NCBI GenBank assembly: GCA_029834535.1 | Contig: JAQMWT010000184.1 | Coordinates: forward strand, 1-48,355 | Direction: 5' to 3' | DNA length: 48,355 nt | Source of the DNA: Chrysophaeum taylorii | Taxonomy: Eukaryota > Sar > Pelagophyceae > Pelagomonadales > Pelagomonadaceae | In this document: positions 1-10,141 of the stretch, piece after piece | Position numbering within the stretch: the first letter of the stretch is position 1 | Layout of the letters: each line of letters starts with the position of its first letter | Notes under the pieces: generated by a model | Databases searched by the model: none | Told to the model about the DNA's origin: nothing | The model's input: the letters and a program-made list of their open reading frames with translations, nothing else | Made by a program: the position numbers and the translations under genes

Positions 1-613
1 GTCGGTATTGTCGATGCTGACAGCGCGCGCATGACCGCGGCGATTCGTCGGGTTCTTTCGGCTGACAAACAGGTCTGGCGCCTCGCTGTCGGTTTAACCC
101 ACCAACGGCATGCGACGATCGCGAGCCGCAACGACCATCACGCGGCGCAACGACGCCGATACGTGATCGATCGGTAATCGATAATCACCGAGGCTCCTCA
201 ACCCAAGCCTTTATCATGGGCTGCTACGCAGGCTTGTCAGCAGAGCGCGCCCATAAACTCTGAGCCGCATAACTGCCGCGTCAGCACCGGTGAGGACTAA
301 TCGATCGGCGGCCGAGAAGATACTCATCTGGGTCGACAATACGCTACCCGTTGCTGCGCAATACCACAAAGCCCCTTCAGCGTCGACGCTATGATGTTCA
401 CGGACAAAATTACACGGGGACAGTCGGGATTTAGGTGCTGGTGACCCTTACTAACAATGGCGGGGTCTCGAAATAAACGGCAAACTCAAGGTTACTCGGC
501 CTATCTGATCAGCTGTGCGGAGGCACGGCTGTGCTTGAGTGTGAAGCTTAAATGAGGTGACAACCGGATTGATGTTTACGGGTAAAAGATGGAGTGACGA
601 ACTTACTGGCCTG
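1..613 (+). mobile_element. Decayed Helitron 3' fragment
   Basis: This stretch is a diverged relative of the better preserved Helitron copies at 9.1-9.9 kb and 13.2-14.3 kb. Bases 10-42 match the part encoding VVDADNARMTAA of the helicase, about 165-215 match the segment ending in the conserved TCACCGAGGCTCCT, about 305-375 match the part around GATACTCATCTGGGTCGAC, and 598-612 match the GAACTTACTGGCCTGCA terminus. The order is the same as in the other copies. There is no usable reading frame. It is the oldest-looking copy in the window. Confidence 0.6.
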
Positions 614-1635
614 CAGCCGCATTTGTATCCCAAAACCACACCCTCGTGATTGTTGCGGTTACGAGGCGAATTTCAACTGACTGTGAACGCTTAAGACGGC
701 ACTCCGATCGCGCGTTCTACGCCTGATATGCGGGCACCCATTTGCGGTCAGTACGGGCATACGTCCCACAAATGCGACCAACCGGGCAAGCGTGATGGCT
801 AATCGTTGGGACGGAACCCGAGGTGATGAGGCGGGATGGCCGCGCGGATCGGCCCCGGCAACGGTGAGCGGGTGACGAGGTCCTCCCTCAGCGTCGTCGT
901 GTCTAACTGAAAGTTGACGACGTCGAGACCGTTCCAGCTTTGGGTAGGGCCCCCAAGTTGGCATTCAGTGCCGACGAGGAAGTGTCGAGCCAATAGGCAG
1001 GTTCTCCGAAACCCGCGTTCCACGTCCGGCGACACGGTCGGCACAGCGACATGCCGCGTGCGCGGGTCCTCCGCACCATTCCTCGAGCAGGGTCGTCCTT
1101 GCGGGGAACGGCGGCGCATCGGTGTCTAAATTGGGGCCGCGAGCTGTCGCTAGCGCGACGACGTCGGGCCAGGCCCGGGTGTGTCGGGAACGCAGGCAAT
1201 TGTCGGCAGTTTTTCCAGTCGAGAGAGCCGTAACGCCCTCCTCGTCGTCGTCGACCGCGCTAGCGACTGGCATCTAGGTTCCTACCTGTGGTGAGCCGGC
1301 ACGCCAGTGGCAGGCAGGCGGTGGCGGGCTGAGTCGACGACGGCGTGAGCGATTCGTGCGGGCCTCTGCGATGGAGGCAAGGTCGAGGACACACGAGGTT
1401 CCAGCTGTCGACGGCGACGGGCGAGCACAACAATATGAAACACGGAATTCGCTGTTTGGGCATGTTGCTCGGCACAACCTAATGCACGCGGCGCCCATCG
1501 CCGGCGCGCGAAGCCGGGTTGCGAACGGTGCAACCTGCAGCGCCTCGGCGAGCAGGCGCAACCGATCCTCACCACGACCGGGACGATCACGGTAGCGCAG
1601 GCCGCGCCTTCGTTCCGACGTATTGCAATATCGGC
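614..1635. other. Intergenic, nothing recognised
   Basis: Open frames occur on both strands here but overlap each other, are Arg-rich as expected from random GC-rich DNA, and match no family I recognise. The upstream WD40 part of the coronin relic was looked for on the plus strand and not found, so the relic is probably 5'-truncated. Confidence 0.4.
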
Positions 1636-2170
1636 GGCGGCGACTCGTCGGTTTCTTCGACATCGACATAACGTCCACGACTGCTCCCCTTCTTCGACCC
1701 CGATCCAAGGTCCTCTACTTCAAGGAAAGCAACGTCCGCTACCCTCGTCGACGAAAGCCCTTCGTCTTCTCCCAGCCAAGCCACGCAAGCCGCAAGCGCG
1801 GCCTGGCGGTCATGAAGAAGTGCGAGACGGCCCGCTGCCTCAAGCTCACCTCCCAGGCGGGCCAGGGCGTCGTCGAGCCCCTTGCCTTTATCGTCCCGCG
1901 CAAATCCGACGCATTCCAAGACGACATCTTCCCCGACACCTTCTGGTCTCCACTCGCTCACCGCCGACGAATGGCTCCGGCAACGACGCCCCAACCTTTC
2001 TCTCTAAATCCCGACGCCAAGGGGGTGCCGTTGTCAAACCCAGGGCCAACCCCAGCCAAGTTCACTCCGTAAAGACTACCATGCAACTGCAGAAAGAACT
2101 CGACGATGCGCACAAGCTCATCGACAAGCTCACCACTCGCCTCAAGGAAGCCGGTCTCCCGACATCTTGA
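1636..2170 (+). pseudogene. Coronin C-terminal part, frame-broken
   Basis: Coronins are WD40 actin-binding proteins of the cell cortex. The visible part is the end of the propeller plus C-terminal extension and coiled coil: LPFFDPD (a coronin blade-7 signature), KVLYFKESNVRY, then ETARCLKLT, VEPLAFIVPRKSDAFQDDI, LTADEWL, and a final short coiled coil KELDDAHKLIDKLTTRL ending AGLPTS and a TGA stop. These lie in order but in three reading frames, with switches near 1710, 1945 and 1985. No N-terminal WD repeats are visible upstream. It could be a truncated pseudogene or a real gene hit by sequence errors; the missing 5' part favours the former. Confidence 0.72.
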
Positions 2171-2696
2171 GAGCCTTTCGCCCTATTTATCTATGCTCGC
2201 GGCGCTCTTCTCCCTCTTTCTCCCATTCTCCTTCTTCTTCTTCTTCTTCTTCTTCTTCTTCATTTTCAGGTGTGAGGTTCGTTCCTTGGAGTGTTGCGGA
2301 CTCTCTCGTCATTTTTTCCCTTTCTTCGCCCGTGCGCGCTCATTCATTCATTTGTTCACCTTGGTTCTTTGTCTTCTTCTTCTTCTTCCCGTAGACCACC
2401 GACGAGCCCGAGTTGTCGGGGACGACGCCTCGCACGACCCTCGACCCTCCTCCCTGGCGGCGCTCTCCCTTCTGCTTTCTCCTCCCCTCCTTCGGACTAG
2501 TTCCCACCTCGATCCCCGTCTCTCCACTTCGGCGCCGCCCCCGTGCATTTCGGCGCCCCACGATTCACCCTGTCCCGCTGCAGAGCACCCGCGACGGCTT
2601 CGCAGTAGCAACTCCACGCTGAAATCGCATATTGGCGTCCAGTATGGCGTTCCCCGGATCGGATCGGATCAGATCGGACCAGATCAGACCTGATAA
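2171..2696. repeat. Noncoding, TTC microsatellite and GATCG repeats
   Basis: Pyrimidine-rich intergenic DNA after the coronin relic. A (TTC)n run spans about 2230-2261, more TTC/TCC tracts follow near 2375-2395, and a short irregular tandem of GATCGGATCAGATC units lies at 2656-2693. No gene is seen. Confidence 0.8.
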
Positions 2697-3374
2697 TCAC
2701 CACTTCTGCCCCCGGAGCGTGTGGGTCCAGTGGGTCGTGAGGCTCGCGCTGAGCTCGTTCTGCGCGAAGGCGGCGTGGGGGCTCAACTGCGAGGCAAAGG
2801 GGAGGCGTTTCTGGTACGCGTCGGGTTTCTTGTGGAGGAAGAGATCTTGGCGGTAGTGGGCGCGGGAAAAGGTGGGGTCGAGGCGGCCTTGGTCGAGGTT
2901 GAGGTCGGTCTGCGGCGGTCGCACCAACTCGGGCACGACGACGTCGACAGGGTTGTCGTCGACGATCTTATCAGGGCGCTGCCGCCAGTCGGGCGCGCGG
3001 TGCGGCGTGTTGCCGATGAGCTTTGGTTCCGTCGGTCGCACCCTGGGCACCGGGTGCGAGGGGCTCCTTTTCTCGCCATACAACCACTCCCCGATCTCGC
3101 CGCTCACGAGCTCCCTTCTCGCGGCCTCGGCGCGCCGCGCCGTGTTGACCTGCCGCGGCTTGTCGGGTTCGGCGTCGTTCGACCGCGTCGCAAAGGCAAA
3201 GCCCTTGGGCGGACCGAGGCGCCACGTCCCGTACCCGTACCCGCTTGTGTGTTGTGCAGTGACCCGAGCACCATAGGGTCGGCCATGAGTGTGGCGTTGA
3301 GCAAAGATGAAGGGGGCAGTAATAACTGCTATGATAGCTTGTGAGGACAAAACTATGATAGCTGGTGAGGACAA
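2697..3374 (-). CDS. Hypothetical protein, Pro/Arg-rich
   Basis: An uninterrupted frame of about 225 codons whose composition looks protein-like (blocks such as TWRLGPPKGFAFATRSND, GEIGEWLYGEKRSPSHPVPR, KIVDDNPVDVVVPELVRPP, and a C-terminus HWTHTLRGQKW). The opposite strand has a similar-length frame, but it is Val/Arg-rich and looks like a shadow. The true start is doubtful: an ATG at 3286 opens a second frame (MADPMVLGSLHNTQAG) that would join this one if the ACGGGT repeat near 3235 carries an indel. I do not recognise the family. The downstream end abuts the GATCG repeat. Confidence 0.45.
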   Translation of the reverse strand: MSSPAIIVLSSQAIIAVITAPFIFAQRHTHGRPYGARVTAQHTSGYGYGTWRLGPPKGFAFATRSNDAEPDKPRQVNTARRAEAARRELVSGEIGEWLYGEKRSPSHPVPRVRPTEPKLIGNTPHRAPDWRQRPDKIVDDNPVDVVVPELVRPPQTDLNLDQGRLDPTFSRAHYRQDLFLHKKPDAYQKRLPFASQLSPHAAFAQNELSASLTTHWTHTLRGQKW

Positions 3375-3407
3375 AACAATAATGAAAACAACAGTCTGTT
3401 CTGTTCT

Positions 3408-4623
3408 TCATGAGGTGAAGTAGTTTGAGGGGGAATGAAGGGCTTTTTTCGGTGTCGTTGGCCCCTCGGGGGCGGGCACGCCGAAGGTGTGCTTGAGGAC
3501 GGCCGAGAGGGCGGGCGGGAGGATGATGGCGTCCCGGTCGTAGAAGGGCGCGATGCGGCGCATGGCGACGAAGCGGCAGAGCGCGTCGAAGTCGGGTCTT
3601 GGGAGGAGGTTGAGGTGGATGAGGAGGTCGAAGTCGGCCACGCGGCCGGCGAGCTCGCGCTTGTCATCCCAGGCGCCTGCCAAGACGCGTTCGACGACCG
3701 CGCGGTCGTCGATGTCGCGGTCGAGAAAGGCGGCGACGCGGAAGGGGGCGTGGTCCGAAACGATAGGGACGGGCGGTAGATCCAGGCGGGGTCGAACTCG
3801 GTGGTCTCGCCGCGCTGGACGATCGCGGGGGATCGGAGATGCACGAGCTCGTCGTCGTCGTCGATCTCGTCGACGAGACCCTCGGCCGTCATCTGGACGA
3901 AGCGCTCGCTGATTTCGAAGGCCTCGACGCCCTCGTCGGACGCGGCGAGGACGACGAACGGAAAGCAGTGCTGGCGGCCGAGGCGGCGCATCGTGTCGGC
4001 CTGGAGGCGCGCGGCGAGGCGCGCCGTGCGCGCATCGAGCGTCCGCACGCAGACCCCCACGGGCTCGAGACCGAGCTTGGCGGCGAGGGGGCGGCATCGC
4101 CGAGATTCGTGAACGCCTCGCACGAGACGGCGCGTTCGGCGCGCGCGCCGAGAATCAGACACACGCGCGACGCTACCTTCTCGATCGCCGCGGCGTCGAC
4201 GCGCGCCTCGCTGCAGACGCGCTCCTCGAGCTTGAGCTCGTGCAGCCCCGCCGAGAGGTCGTCGAGCGTCGAGACGCGACCCTTGCGCTTCTTGTCGAAA
4301 CGATTCGAGCGCCGCTTCGAAAGCCGCGGGTAAGGGTCCCAGACGGGCGCCTCCTCGCTGCTCGCCCGCACCTTTCGCCGCTCGGCGTACAGCAGCGCGC
4401 CGTGCCGCAGTCCGAGGTCCTCGACGGTCGCGGCCTCGTCGGCCGGCTTGGAGCACGCCTCGTCAAGAAACAGCGGTGCCTCGCTGTCGGCGCTGCGGCG
4501 AATGGCCTCGACGCTCAGCGACGGCACGGCAGCCACCTTCCGCACAGACCCGTTGCTCAACCGCACGCGGACAACGAGTCGTTCGCCGGCGGCGGCGAAC
4601 CACAGCATCGCGAAGGCGAGCAT
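3408..4623 (-). CDS. NPL4: NPL4-like protein with N-terminal signal peptide
   Basis: NPL4 with UFD1 is the substrate adaptor of the AAA ATPase CDC48/p97 that extracts ubiquitinated proteins. About 405 residues, close to the plant-type length. In order: a hydrophobic start MLAFAMLWFAAAG, a ubiquitin-like domain (VRKVAAVPSLSVEAIRR to LGLRHGALLYAER), a linker matching the plant NPL4 TVEDL region (RVSTLDDLSAGL), the MPN-like core starting AAKLGLEPVG and containing FVVLAASDEGVEAF and ISERFVQMTAEGL, then a C-terminal part with FDLLIHLNLL and RFVAMRRIAPFYDRDAIILP. The frame changes twice, at a G5 run near 4095 and at a C run near 3770. The signal-like start is absent from ordinary cytosolic NPL4 and hints at delivery to the ER or the periplastid space, as for the SELMA translocon of secondary plastids; that is inference. 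Confidence 0.75.
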
Positions 4624-4749
4624 CGTGCGACGAAGATGAGGGTAAGGAACGCAGTAAGGGGGGGTGGTTTTGCGGCAAAAACATATAGGAAAGGTGGATC
4701 CGCCGTGTTCACCATCGCCGCCTATCCGCGCGGCGAGCTGGGAGGTGAC

Positions 4750-5880
4750 CAGGAGTCTTGCTGACTTCTACGTCCCGAACATCGAGGTCATCGGCATCAC
4801 GCTCTCCGCCCTCCTGGATATTGTGGGGCCAACGCGACGCTACCAATCCAAGGACACGCTCTGTCCGCCATAAAACCCGCGCTCGCGGACTTGGTACGCA
4901 TGCGCTGCGCGTCGTCGGACGTCAAACGGCGCAGGCTCGTGCTCGGCTCGGCGTCGACCTAGCCATTTCCGGTACACGGAACTCGACGTGGAGACCTCGC
5001 GAGGTGGCTCAGACCCGAACATCTGGACCGCGATGCGATCGCGATCCGTCACCACCACCCCCCCGCGCACAAGACGACGCGCCGCGACGTTCTCTTTCCC
5101 GCGAGCACCTTCGAGGGAATCAACGTGCCGAGCTCGAGCACGTGCTTCGTGTTGTGGCGCAACTCTGAGCTCTGGCGCACCACCGCCGAGGCCTACAACC
5201 GTCGCGAGTTCGCCGCGCTCCCGCTGAAGGACCAGCCGACCGTGGAGGGCGCGGTCGCGACGTGATCGCGGCCGCTTAAATTCTTTGACGAGTCGGCGTA
5301 TCCGCAGTACGTCCGCGCGCACCTCTCCGTTAATGTGAGCGTCGCGTACGCGTGCTGCCAGCCGCCTACCCTAGTTCCCAGGTGCGTTGTCTGGTGGCGC
5401 GCCGGCGTCGTCGCTCGCACGTGCCGCACTCGAGCCTTGTTCCTCGCGCGTGTGGGGCTTCAGACCGGATGCCGCCTCCTGCGCCCGTCTCGACTAATGC
5501 CGTGACTACGGCCTCGACGTCGTCTGGGCGCGAACCCGGGGGGACCTGCCCCGCGAGCCGCAACGCGACGATCGCAACGTACGGAATGCGGCACCGCGAT
5601 GGCGACTCGCGACCACGAAACCGGAGCCTTGGTGATCAACCTCACGCAGCCCGTGACCCTCCCCGGGCCCCTCTTTCGCCCTCGTCAAGAAGGATATCCA
5701 CGGCGACCCCTTGCCTTAACGAGACGACCACTGCTTCGAGCTCGCCCCACGCTTTGGCGCGCCGTGCGCCGCCTTGGACGACGCGTGGGCTTTTCCCCGC
5801 ACGCACACACCGGGTGGCGGCGACCGAAAAGCCCTTGATTGCCCACGTTCGCACTTCCCCATCCTCTCAATAGCAGGCGT
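4750..5880 (+). pseudogene. Unidentified broken gene
   Basis: Plus-strand frames have coding character but are interrupted. One frame is readable from about 4828 to 5264 with a single TAG near 4960 and contains AIKPALADLVRMRCASSDVK, then DVLFPASTFEGINVPSSST and CFVLWRNSELWRTTAEAYN. A further piece, FFDESAYPQYVRAHLS, follows near 5281 in another frame. I do not recognise the protein. The overlapping minus-strand frames are Arg-rich shadows. From about 5400 to 5880 only short, mixed-frame segments remain. Confidence 0.35.
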
Positions 5881-6137
5881 CTTTATTTTAGGACAAGACC
5901 TGCTAAATGGCGGGGCCCATCCTCGCGTCGCCTGCCACGCGGCTCTGCGGCGATAACCTCGACGGGCCTCCGCCTTCCAGGCATCCTCATGTCCCCACAC
6001 AATCAATCCGGACGAGACCACTCTGTACCCAAGAAAGAAACCTTGCGCCTGCTGGTGAGAGATTTTATCCCCCCTCCTCCCCACTTATTAATTACTCGCG
6101 ATTGATCCCAAAGATTCTGAACAACAAACGGAAGTTG
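5881..6137. other. Upstream region of NFU gene
   Basis: About 250 bases with no supported gene. It is less GC-rich near 6070-6130, just before the NFU start, and presumably holds that gene's promoter. No TATA-like element is convincing. Confidence 0.4.
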
Positions 6138-7327
6138 ATGTGGTTTCGTGGCTTGCTGATCTTCGCCGCCGCCGCAGAGGCCTTCGTTCTGACCACCCCT
6201 CCGAGAGGAGTGCCTCCTCACTCGGCCCTCGAGCAAGGCGAGGAGACACGACTCGAGGACCGCGATGTGCCCGAAGCGCACCGAGGGCTCCACGAGATGC
6301 TGTACGGGAGTGGCGACGACACGCACGCGGTGGTCGCCGACCAGGGCGAACGGGAGGACGGGCGGAGCCACGAGATCGCGGCGTGGCTTGCCTCGAGCTC
6401 GCGCAAGGTGACGGGCGTGTACACGGTGCGCGACGCGACCGGCAAAGTCCGGTACGTGGGCGTGTCTCGCGACGTCGCGACGTCGCTCCGGTCGCACGTT
6501 AAGCGGGCCGGAGACGCCGCACAGAGCGTGCGGATCATCGAGAAGACTTCGATGGCGAGGCGCGAGGACCTCGAGGCCATGCGTGAAAAGGTCCTCGCCG
6601 CCCTCGACGCTTTCCCCGACGGTAACGCCAATCCCGACCTTTGGGCCGAGCGTCGGCGACGCGACGCGCGACGACGAGGCCAAGAGGGCCGCCTACGACG
6701 ACTCGAAGCAAAAGCTGCGCGCGGCCATGGCCGAAACGACCACGACAGTTGACGGTAAGTTGCGCGAGGCGACCGAGAACGACGACTGGAGTGCCGTCAT
6801 CGAAGCGCAGACTGCCCAGACAATCGTCAGCCCCTTCGTGTCGCAGCGCGACCTCGCCACGGTCGAGGCGGTCGAATTTACCAAGTCCAGCGTCGACCGC
6901 GTCCTCGATTCAGTCCGCCCCTTTCGTCGCCGGCGGCAACGTCGCTGTCGTCTCCGTCGACCCCTCCGACCTTTCTGTCGTCCTCAGACTCGAGGGGGCC
7001 TGTGGCTCGTGCCCGTCGTCGACGACTACGATGAAAGAGGGTCTCGAACGCGCGCTCCGCCAGACCTGGCCGAACCTCGGCGTCACGCGCGTCGAGGACC
7101 TCACGCGAAACCTCACCGCGCAAAAGGCCGACGAGCTCCTCGACCCCATACGCAACGCCATATCCAAGCTCGGCGCCAAGGCCACCGTCCTATCGGCCAA
7201 CCTCCTCGGCCCGGGCGTCGTCGAGCTCGAGTACGAGGGCCCGAGACCGTGCGCTACGGCATCGAGCCTCCTCGACTCACCCCTCGTCAGCGAGGTCCGC
7301 TGGTACGTCGAGCCCCAGAATGCTTAG
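6138..7327 (+). CDS. Plastid NFU iron-sulfur scaffold with GIY-YIG-like domain
   Basis: NFU proteins hand Fe-S clusters to target apoproteins. The ATG at 6138 gives MWFRGLLIFAAAAEAF, a signal peptide followed by Phe, as in presequences for secondary red plastids. Next is a GIY-YIG-like domain (GVYTVRDATGKVRYVGVSR, about residues 93-160), then a Lys/Glu-rich linker, then the NifU domain with VLDSVRPF, GGNVAVVSVD and the cluster-binding CxxC in GACGSCPSSTTTMKEGL, then a degenerate second NifU-like part ending EVRWYVEPQNA. The frame changes near 6648 and in CCCCTTT near 6920; both joins are clear from the family pattern. The NFU with an N-terminal GIY-YIG-like part is known from plant and algal plastid proteins, as I recall it. 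Confidence 0.8.
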
Positions 7328-7501
7328 TTGTGTATTTGGCCCCCTTATTGTGCTGCTGCTGCTGCTGTCTTGGAGCGAGAGCGTCTGTTGTGGTGATTTC
7401 CCTCTATGAATTATCTCCCGACCGTTCAATATAATTATTATCCCCCCCACACACACACGGGTGTCGTGGTAGAGATATCCGCGTATAGTATATGTGTATC
7501 A

Positions 7502-8743
7502 ATGCCCCAGAAGAAGAAATGGGTATCGCCGGTACTGCTGGAGATTATCGACCTCGCCGCCGCGGGTCAGCTCGACGCGCTCGAATCCCTGGCGTCGTCG
7601 GAGATGGTTGCGGCGCGGGACAAGTACGGGTCGACGGCGCTGCATTGGGCGTGCGGTCGCGGCCACACAGAGGTCGCACGGTTTCTTGTTGCGCAGGGCC
7701 TGGAGGTCGACGCGCGACAGGTGAACGGGCGCACCCCCCTGCACTTCGCCGCGCGCAACGGATACGTCGAGGCCTGCCAAGTCCTCGTCGCCCTGGGCGC
7801 AGACCCCGACGCCAAGGCCGAGGGGGACGTGACGCCGTTCCAGCTGGCCGCGTGGCAGCTGCGATGGGAAGTCGTGCGATACCTCGGCGCGGTCGTGCCG
7901 ATCGGCGCGCCCAACGCCTTCGCGTGCGTCGCGAGCCACTGGGTCGCTCTCGCGCCCCGCGACCGCGCGCGCGACGGCCGCCAGCTCCGCGTCGCCGAGT
8001 ACCTCCGCGAACGATGCGGCGACGAGTTTTGGCGCGCCCGGAACGCCCAGGGCCACACGCCGTTGCACAAGGCTGCGTTCTCGGGGCACGCCGGCCTCTG
8101 CGACTGGCTCCGGACGGTCGTTGGCGCGGTCGACGACGCCCCCGACGACCACGGGAATTACGCGTCGGATCTCGCGACGGAGTCGGGACACGTCGACCTC
8201 GCGAACGCCCTCCGGGCCATCGCCGCGCCGACGCGGCAAGCCGACCTCGAATTTCTCGGCCTCGATGCCGACGCGACCAAAGCCGACGTGCGGGCGGCAT
8301 TTCGCCGCGTCGCCCTCGAGACCCACCCCGACAAAAGGGGCGACGCGCGCGCCTTCGAACGCGCGCGCGAGGCCTACGGACGCTTAACAGGCGCCGAGGT
8401 CGGCGCCGCCAACCCCCTCCGCGACGCCGACCGCCTCAAACTTCTCCTTCTCGAAGACCCGGCGCGGCCAATCGACGACGACGACGATGACGACGACTTC
8501 GAGACGCGCCTCGCCGCCATCCTCCTCGAGCAACCCAACGGCCCCGCGAGGTCGGCGTCCTCTTTCCCAAGCCCGTCTTCTGCCACGTCCAGCTCTACGT
8601 GGCTCTCTGTCGATCGGCAACCCCGAGGATATACTCATCTGGGTCGACGACTCCACCCTACCCCACACGTGCTGCGCAATTCCGATAAGCCCCCTCCCGG
8701 CGTCTACACGCGCACTATAAGTGAACTTACTGGGACCACGTGA
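7502..8743 (+). CDS. Ankyrin-repeat/J-domain protein with Helitron-derived C-terminus
   Basis: An uninterrupted 413-codon frame from the ATG at 7502 (MPQKKKW). Residues about 35-235 hold ankyrin repeats (GSTALHWACGRGHTEVARFL, GRTPLHFAARNGYVEACQVL, GHTPLHKAAFSGHAGLCDWL). Residues about 248-300 form a DnaJ domain with the HPD triad (RVALETHPDKRGDARAF), so it likely stimulates an Hsp70, with ankyrin repeats binding a client. A poly-Asp stretch follows. From residue about 347 (base 8541) the protein is encoded by the 3' end of a Helitron read in a frame other than the helicase frame; the same peptide pattern can be read from the Helitron copy at 9.4-9.6 kb. The natural stop before the insertion was therefore lost or replaced. 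Confidence 0.82.
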   Translation: MPQKKKWVSPVLLEIIDLAAAGQLDALESLASSEMVAARDKYGSTALHWACGRGHTEVARFLVAQGLEVDARQVNGRTPLHFAARNGYVEACQVLVALGADPDAKAEGDVTPFQLAAWQLRWEVVRYLGAVVPIGAPNAFACVASHWVALAPRDRARDGRQLRVAEYLRERCGDEFWRARNAQGHTPLHKAAFSGHAGLCDWLRTVVGAVDDAPDDHGNYASDLATESGHVDLANALRAIAAPTRQADLEFLGLDADATKADVRAAFRRVALETHPDKRGDARAFERAREAYGRLTGAEVGAANPLRDADRLKLLLLEDPARPIDDDDDDDDFETRLAAILLEQPNGPARSASSFPSPSSATSSSTWLSVDRQPRGYTHLGRRLHPTPHVLRNSDKPPPGVYTRTISELTGTT

Positions 8744-9045
8744 ACTTACTGGGGTTTGGGATTGGGACTAGGTGAACTGAGTGACCAGGTGAAACTGGGA
8801 CCAGGTGAACATACTGGGGTTTTTAGAGCAAAGGGTTTTTTGAGTAAACTCACTCAAAGGTTGGCGGCGCGTGCGGATCAAAGCAGCTTAGATTGGCGGG
8901 GGTGAGAGCGACGAGCTCAAAGGAGTTGGTGTGAGCTAGGTGAACTTACTGACCAGGTGAACTTATGTGAAACTTACTGGGACCAGGTGAACTTACTGGG
9001 GTTAGAGATTGGGAGTAGGTGAACTTACTGGCCTGCACTTGTGTC
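8541..9045 (+). mobile_element. Helitron 3' end fused to ankyrin/J gene
   Basis: Homology to the copies at 9.4, 13.6 and 41.9 kb begins abruptly at GCCCCGCGAGG (8541). It encodes, in one frame, the end of a Pif1-type Helitron helicase (KPVFCHVQLYVALCRSAT, compare the family motif QLYVALSR). Then come two clusters of the 13-mer GTGAACTTACTGG and variants (8717-8820 and 8938-9030) around a spacer of about 110 bases, and the terminus ACTGGCCTGCACTTG followed by T. Most of the element, including the Rep part, is absent. Confidence 0.75.
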
Positions 9046-9062
9046 TTCTTAACTACTAATCG

Positions 9063-9925
9063 ACAGATGTTTGTTTGTCTGTCTGTCCCTCGATTTAGGG
9101 TAAGGATCAGGTAGGCGCGAGAGTAAGGATCAGGTAGGCGCGAGAGCCAGACAGTGATCCTCCAAGCCGTCTATGGCGACCTCGCAGACTATTTCCACGA
9201 GCCGCGGCGGCTCTTTCAGCCAGCGCGCCATTCTCACGCCCCGTCGAAACGATGTTGTCGATGCTGACAACGCGCGCATGACCGCGGCCTTTTTTTCCCG
9301 GAGACGAGGCGTCGGAGTTCTTTTAGGCAGACTAGGTTGGGTCGGAAGTCGATCGTGTCGTGTCACCGAGGCTCCTCCAACCTGTATCCCTTAAGGCCCG
9401 CCGACGCCAAACGATCACCAAGAGCCAGGGCCAGACGCCCCGCGAGGTCGGCGTCCTCTCGCCCAAGCCCGTCTTCTGTCACGTCCAGCTCTACGTGGCT
9501 CTCTGTCGATTGGCAACCCCGGGGATATGCTCTTCTGAGTCGACGACTCCACCCTACCCCACACGTGCTACGCAATACCTATAAGCCCCCTCCCGGCGTC
9601 TACACGCGCACTATAGGTGAACTTACTGGGACCACGTGAACTTACTGGAACCAGGTGAACTTACGGAGGTTAGAGATTGGGATTAGGTGAACTTAGTGAC
9701 CAGGTGAACTTACTGAGACCAAGTGCAAACTTACTGAGGCTTTTAGAATAAACTCAAAGCTTAGCGGCGTGTGCGGGTCGAAGCAGCTTATTGGCGGGGG
9801 TGACGGCGACGAGCTCGAAGGAAAGTGGATGTGAGCACGAGTGGGTTTACGCCGAATTTACTGGGGTTAGAGATTGGGACTAGGTGAACTTACTGGCGAA
9901 CTTACTGGCCTGCACTTATTATTAA
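9063..9925 (+). mobile_element. Helitron 3' half, internally deleted
   Basis: Begins with a GTTTGTCTG-rich stretch and a 24-base tandem duplication (GTAAGGATCAGGTAGGCGCG units at 9101-9147), then a helicase C-terminal part: VYGDLADYF, AILTPRRNDVVDADNARM, QTITKSQGQTPREVGV and PKPVFCHVQLYVALCR, in changing frames. A segment present in the 13.9-kb copy (encoding NLDPSHGHCNGTRY) is deleted near 9340. The iteron clusters follow from 9615 and the element ends ACTGGCCTGCACTTA followed by T at about 9920. Assignment to Helitrons rests on the helicase motifs LTPxN, NLDPxxGxCNGTR, INKSQGQT and QLYVAL in order in the copies. Confidence 0.75.
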
Positions 9926-10141
9926 TTAATTCTGGCGATGAAAGGATCCTACTGGATATCTATTGCCGTTGAATACAAAAAAGAAACGGACAAAAAACAG
10001 GAGTGTGTTGTTGTTGTTTTTTTTACTTCCCGCCCTTTCTTTTGCAATACTAGTGGCGGCGGCGAGTTGATCATCATCATCATCATCATCATCATCAGTC
10101 TGGGCATCATCGGCTAATAATAATAGCCGGCCGATATACAA
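9926..10141. repeat. Intergenic with CAT microsatellite
   Basis: AT-richer DNA holding a T-run near 10015 and a (CAT)n microsatellite at about 10068-10097, just 3' of the TPR gene. No gene. Confidence 0.8.

Noticed and set aside
5006..5400. Continuous host gene on the minus strand (about 160 codons).
   Set aside because: The plus frame with WRNSELWRTTAEAYN has better coding character; the minus frame is Arg-rich.
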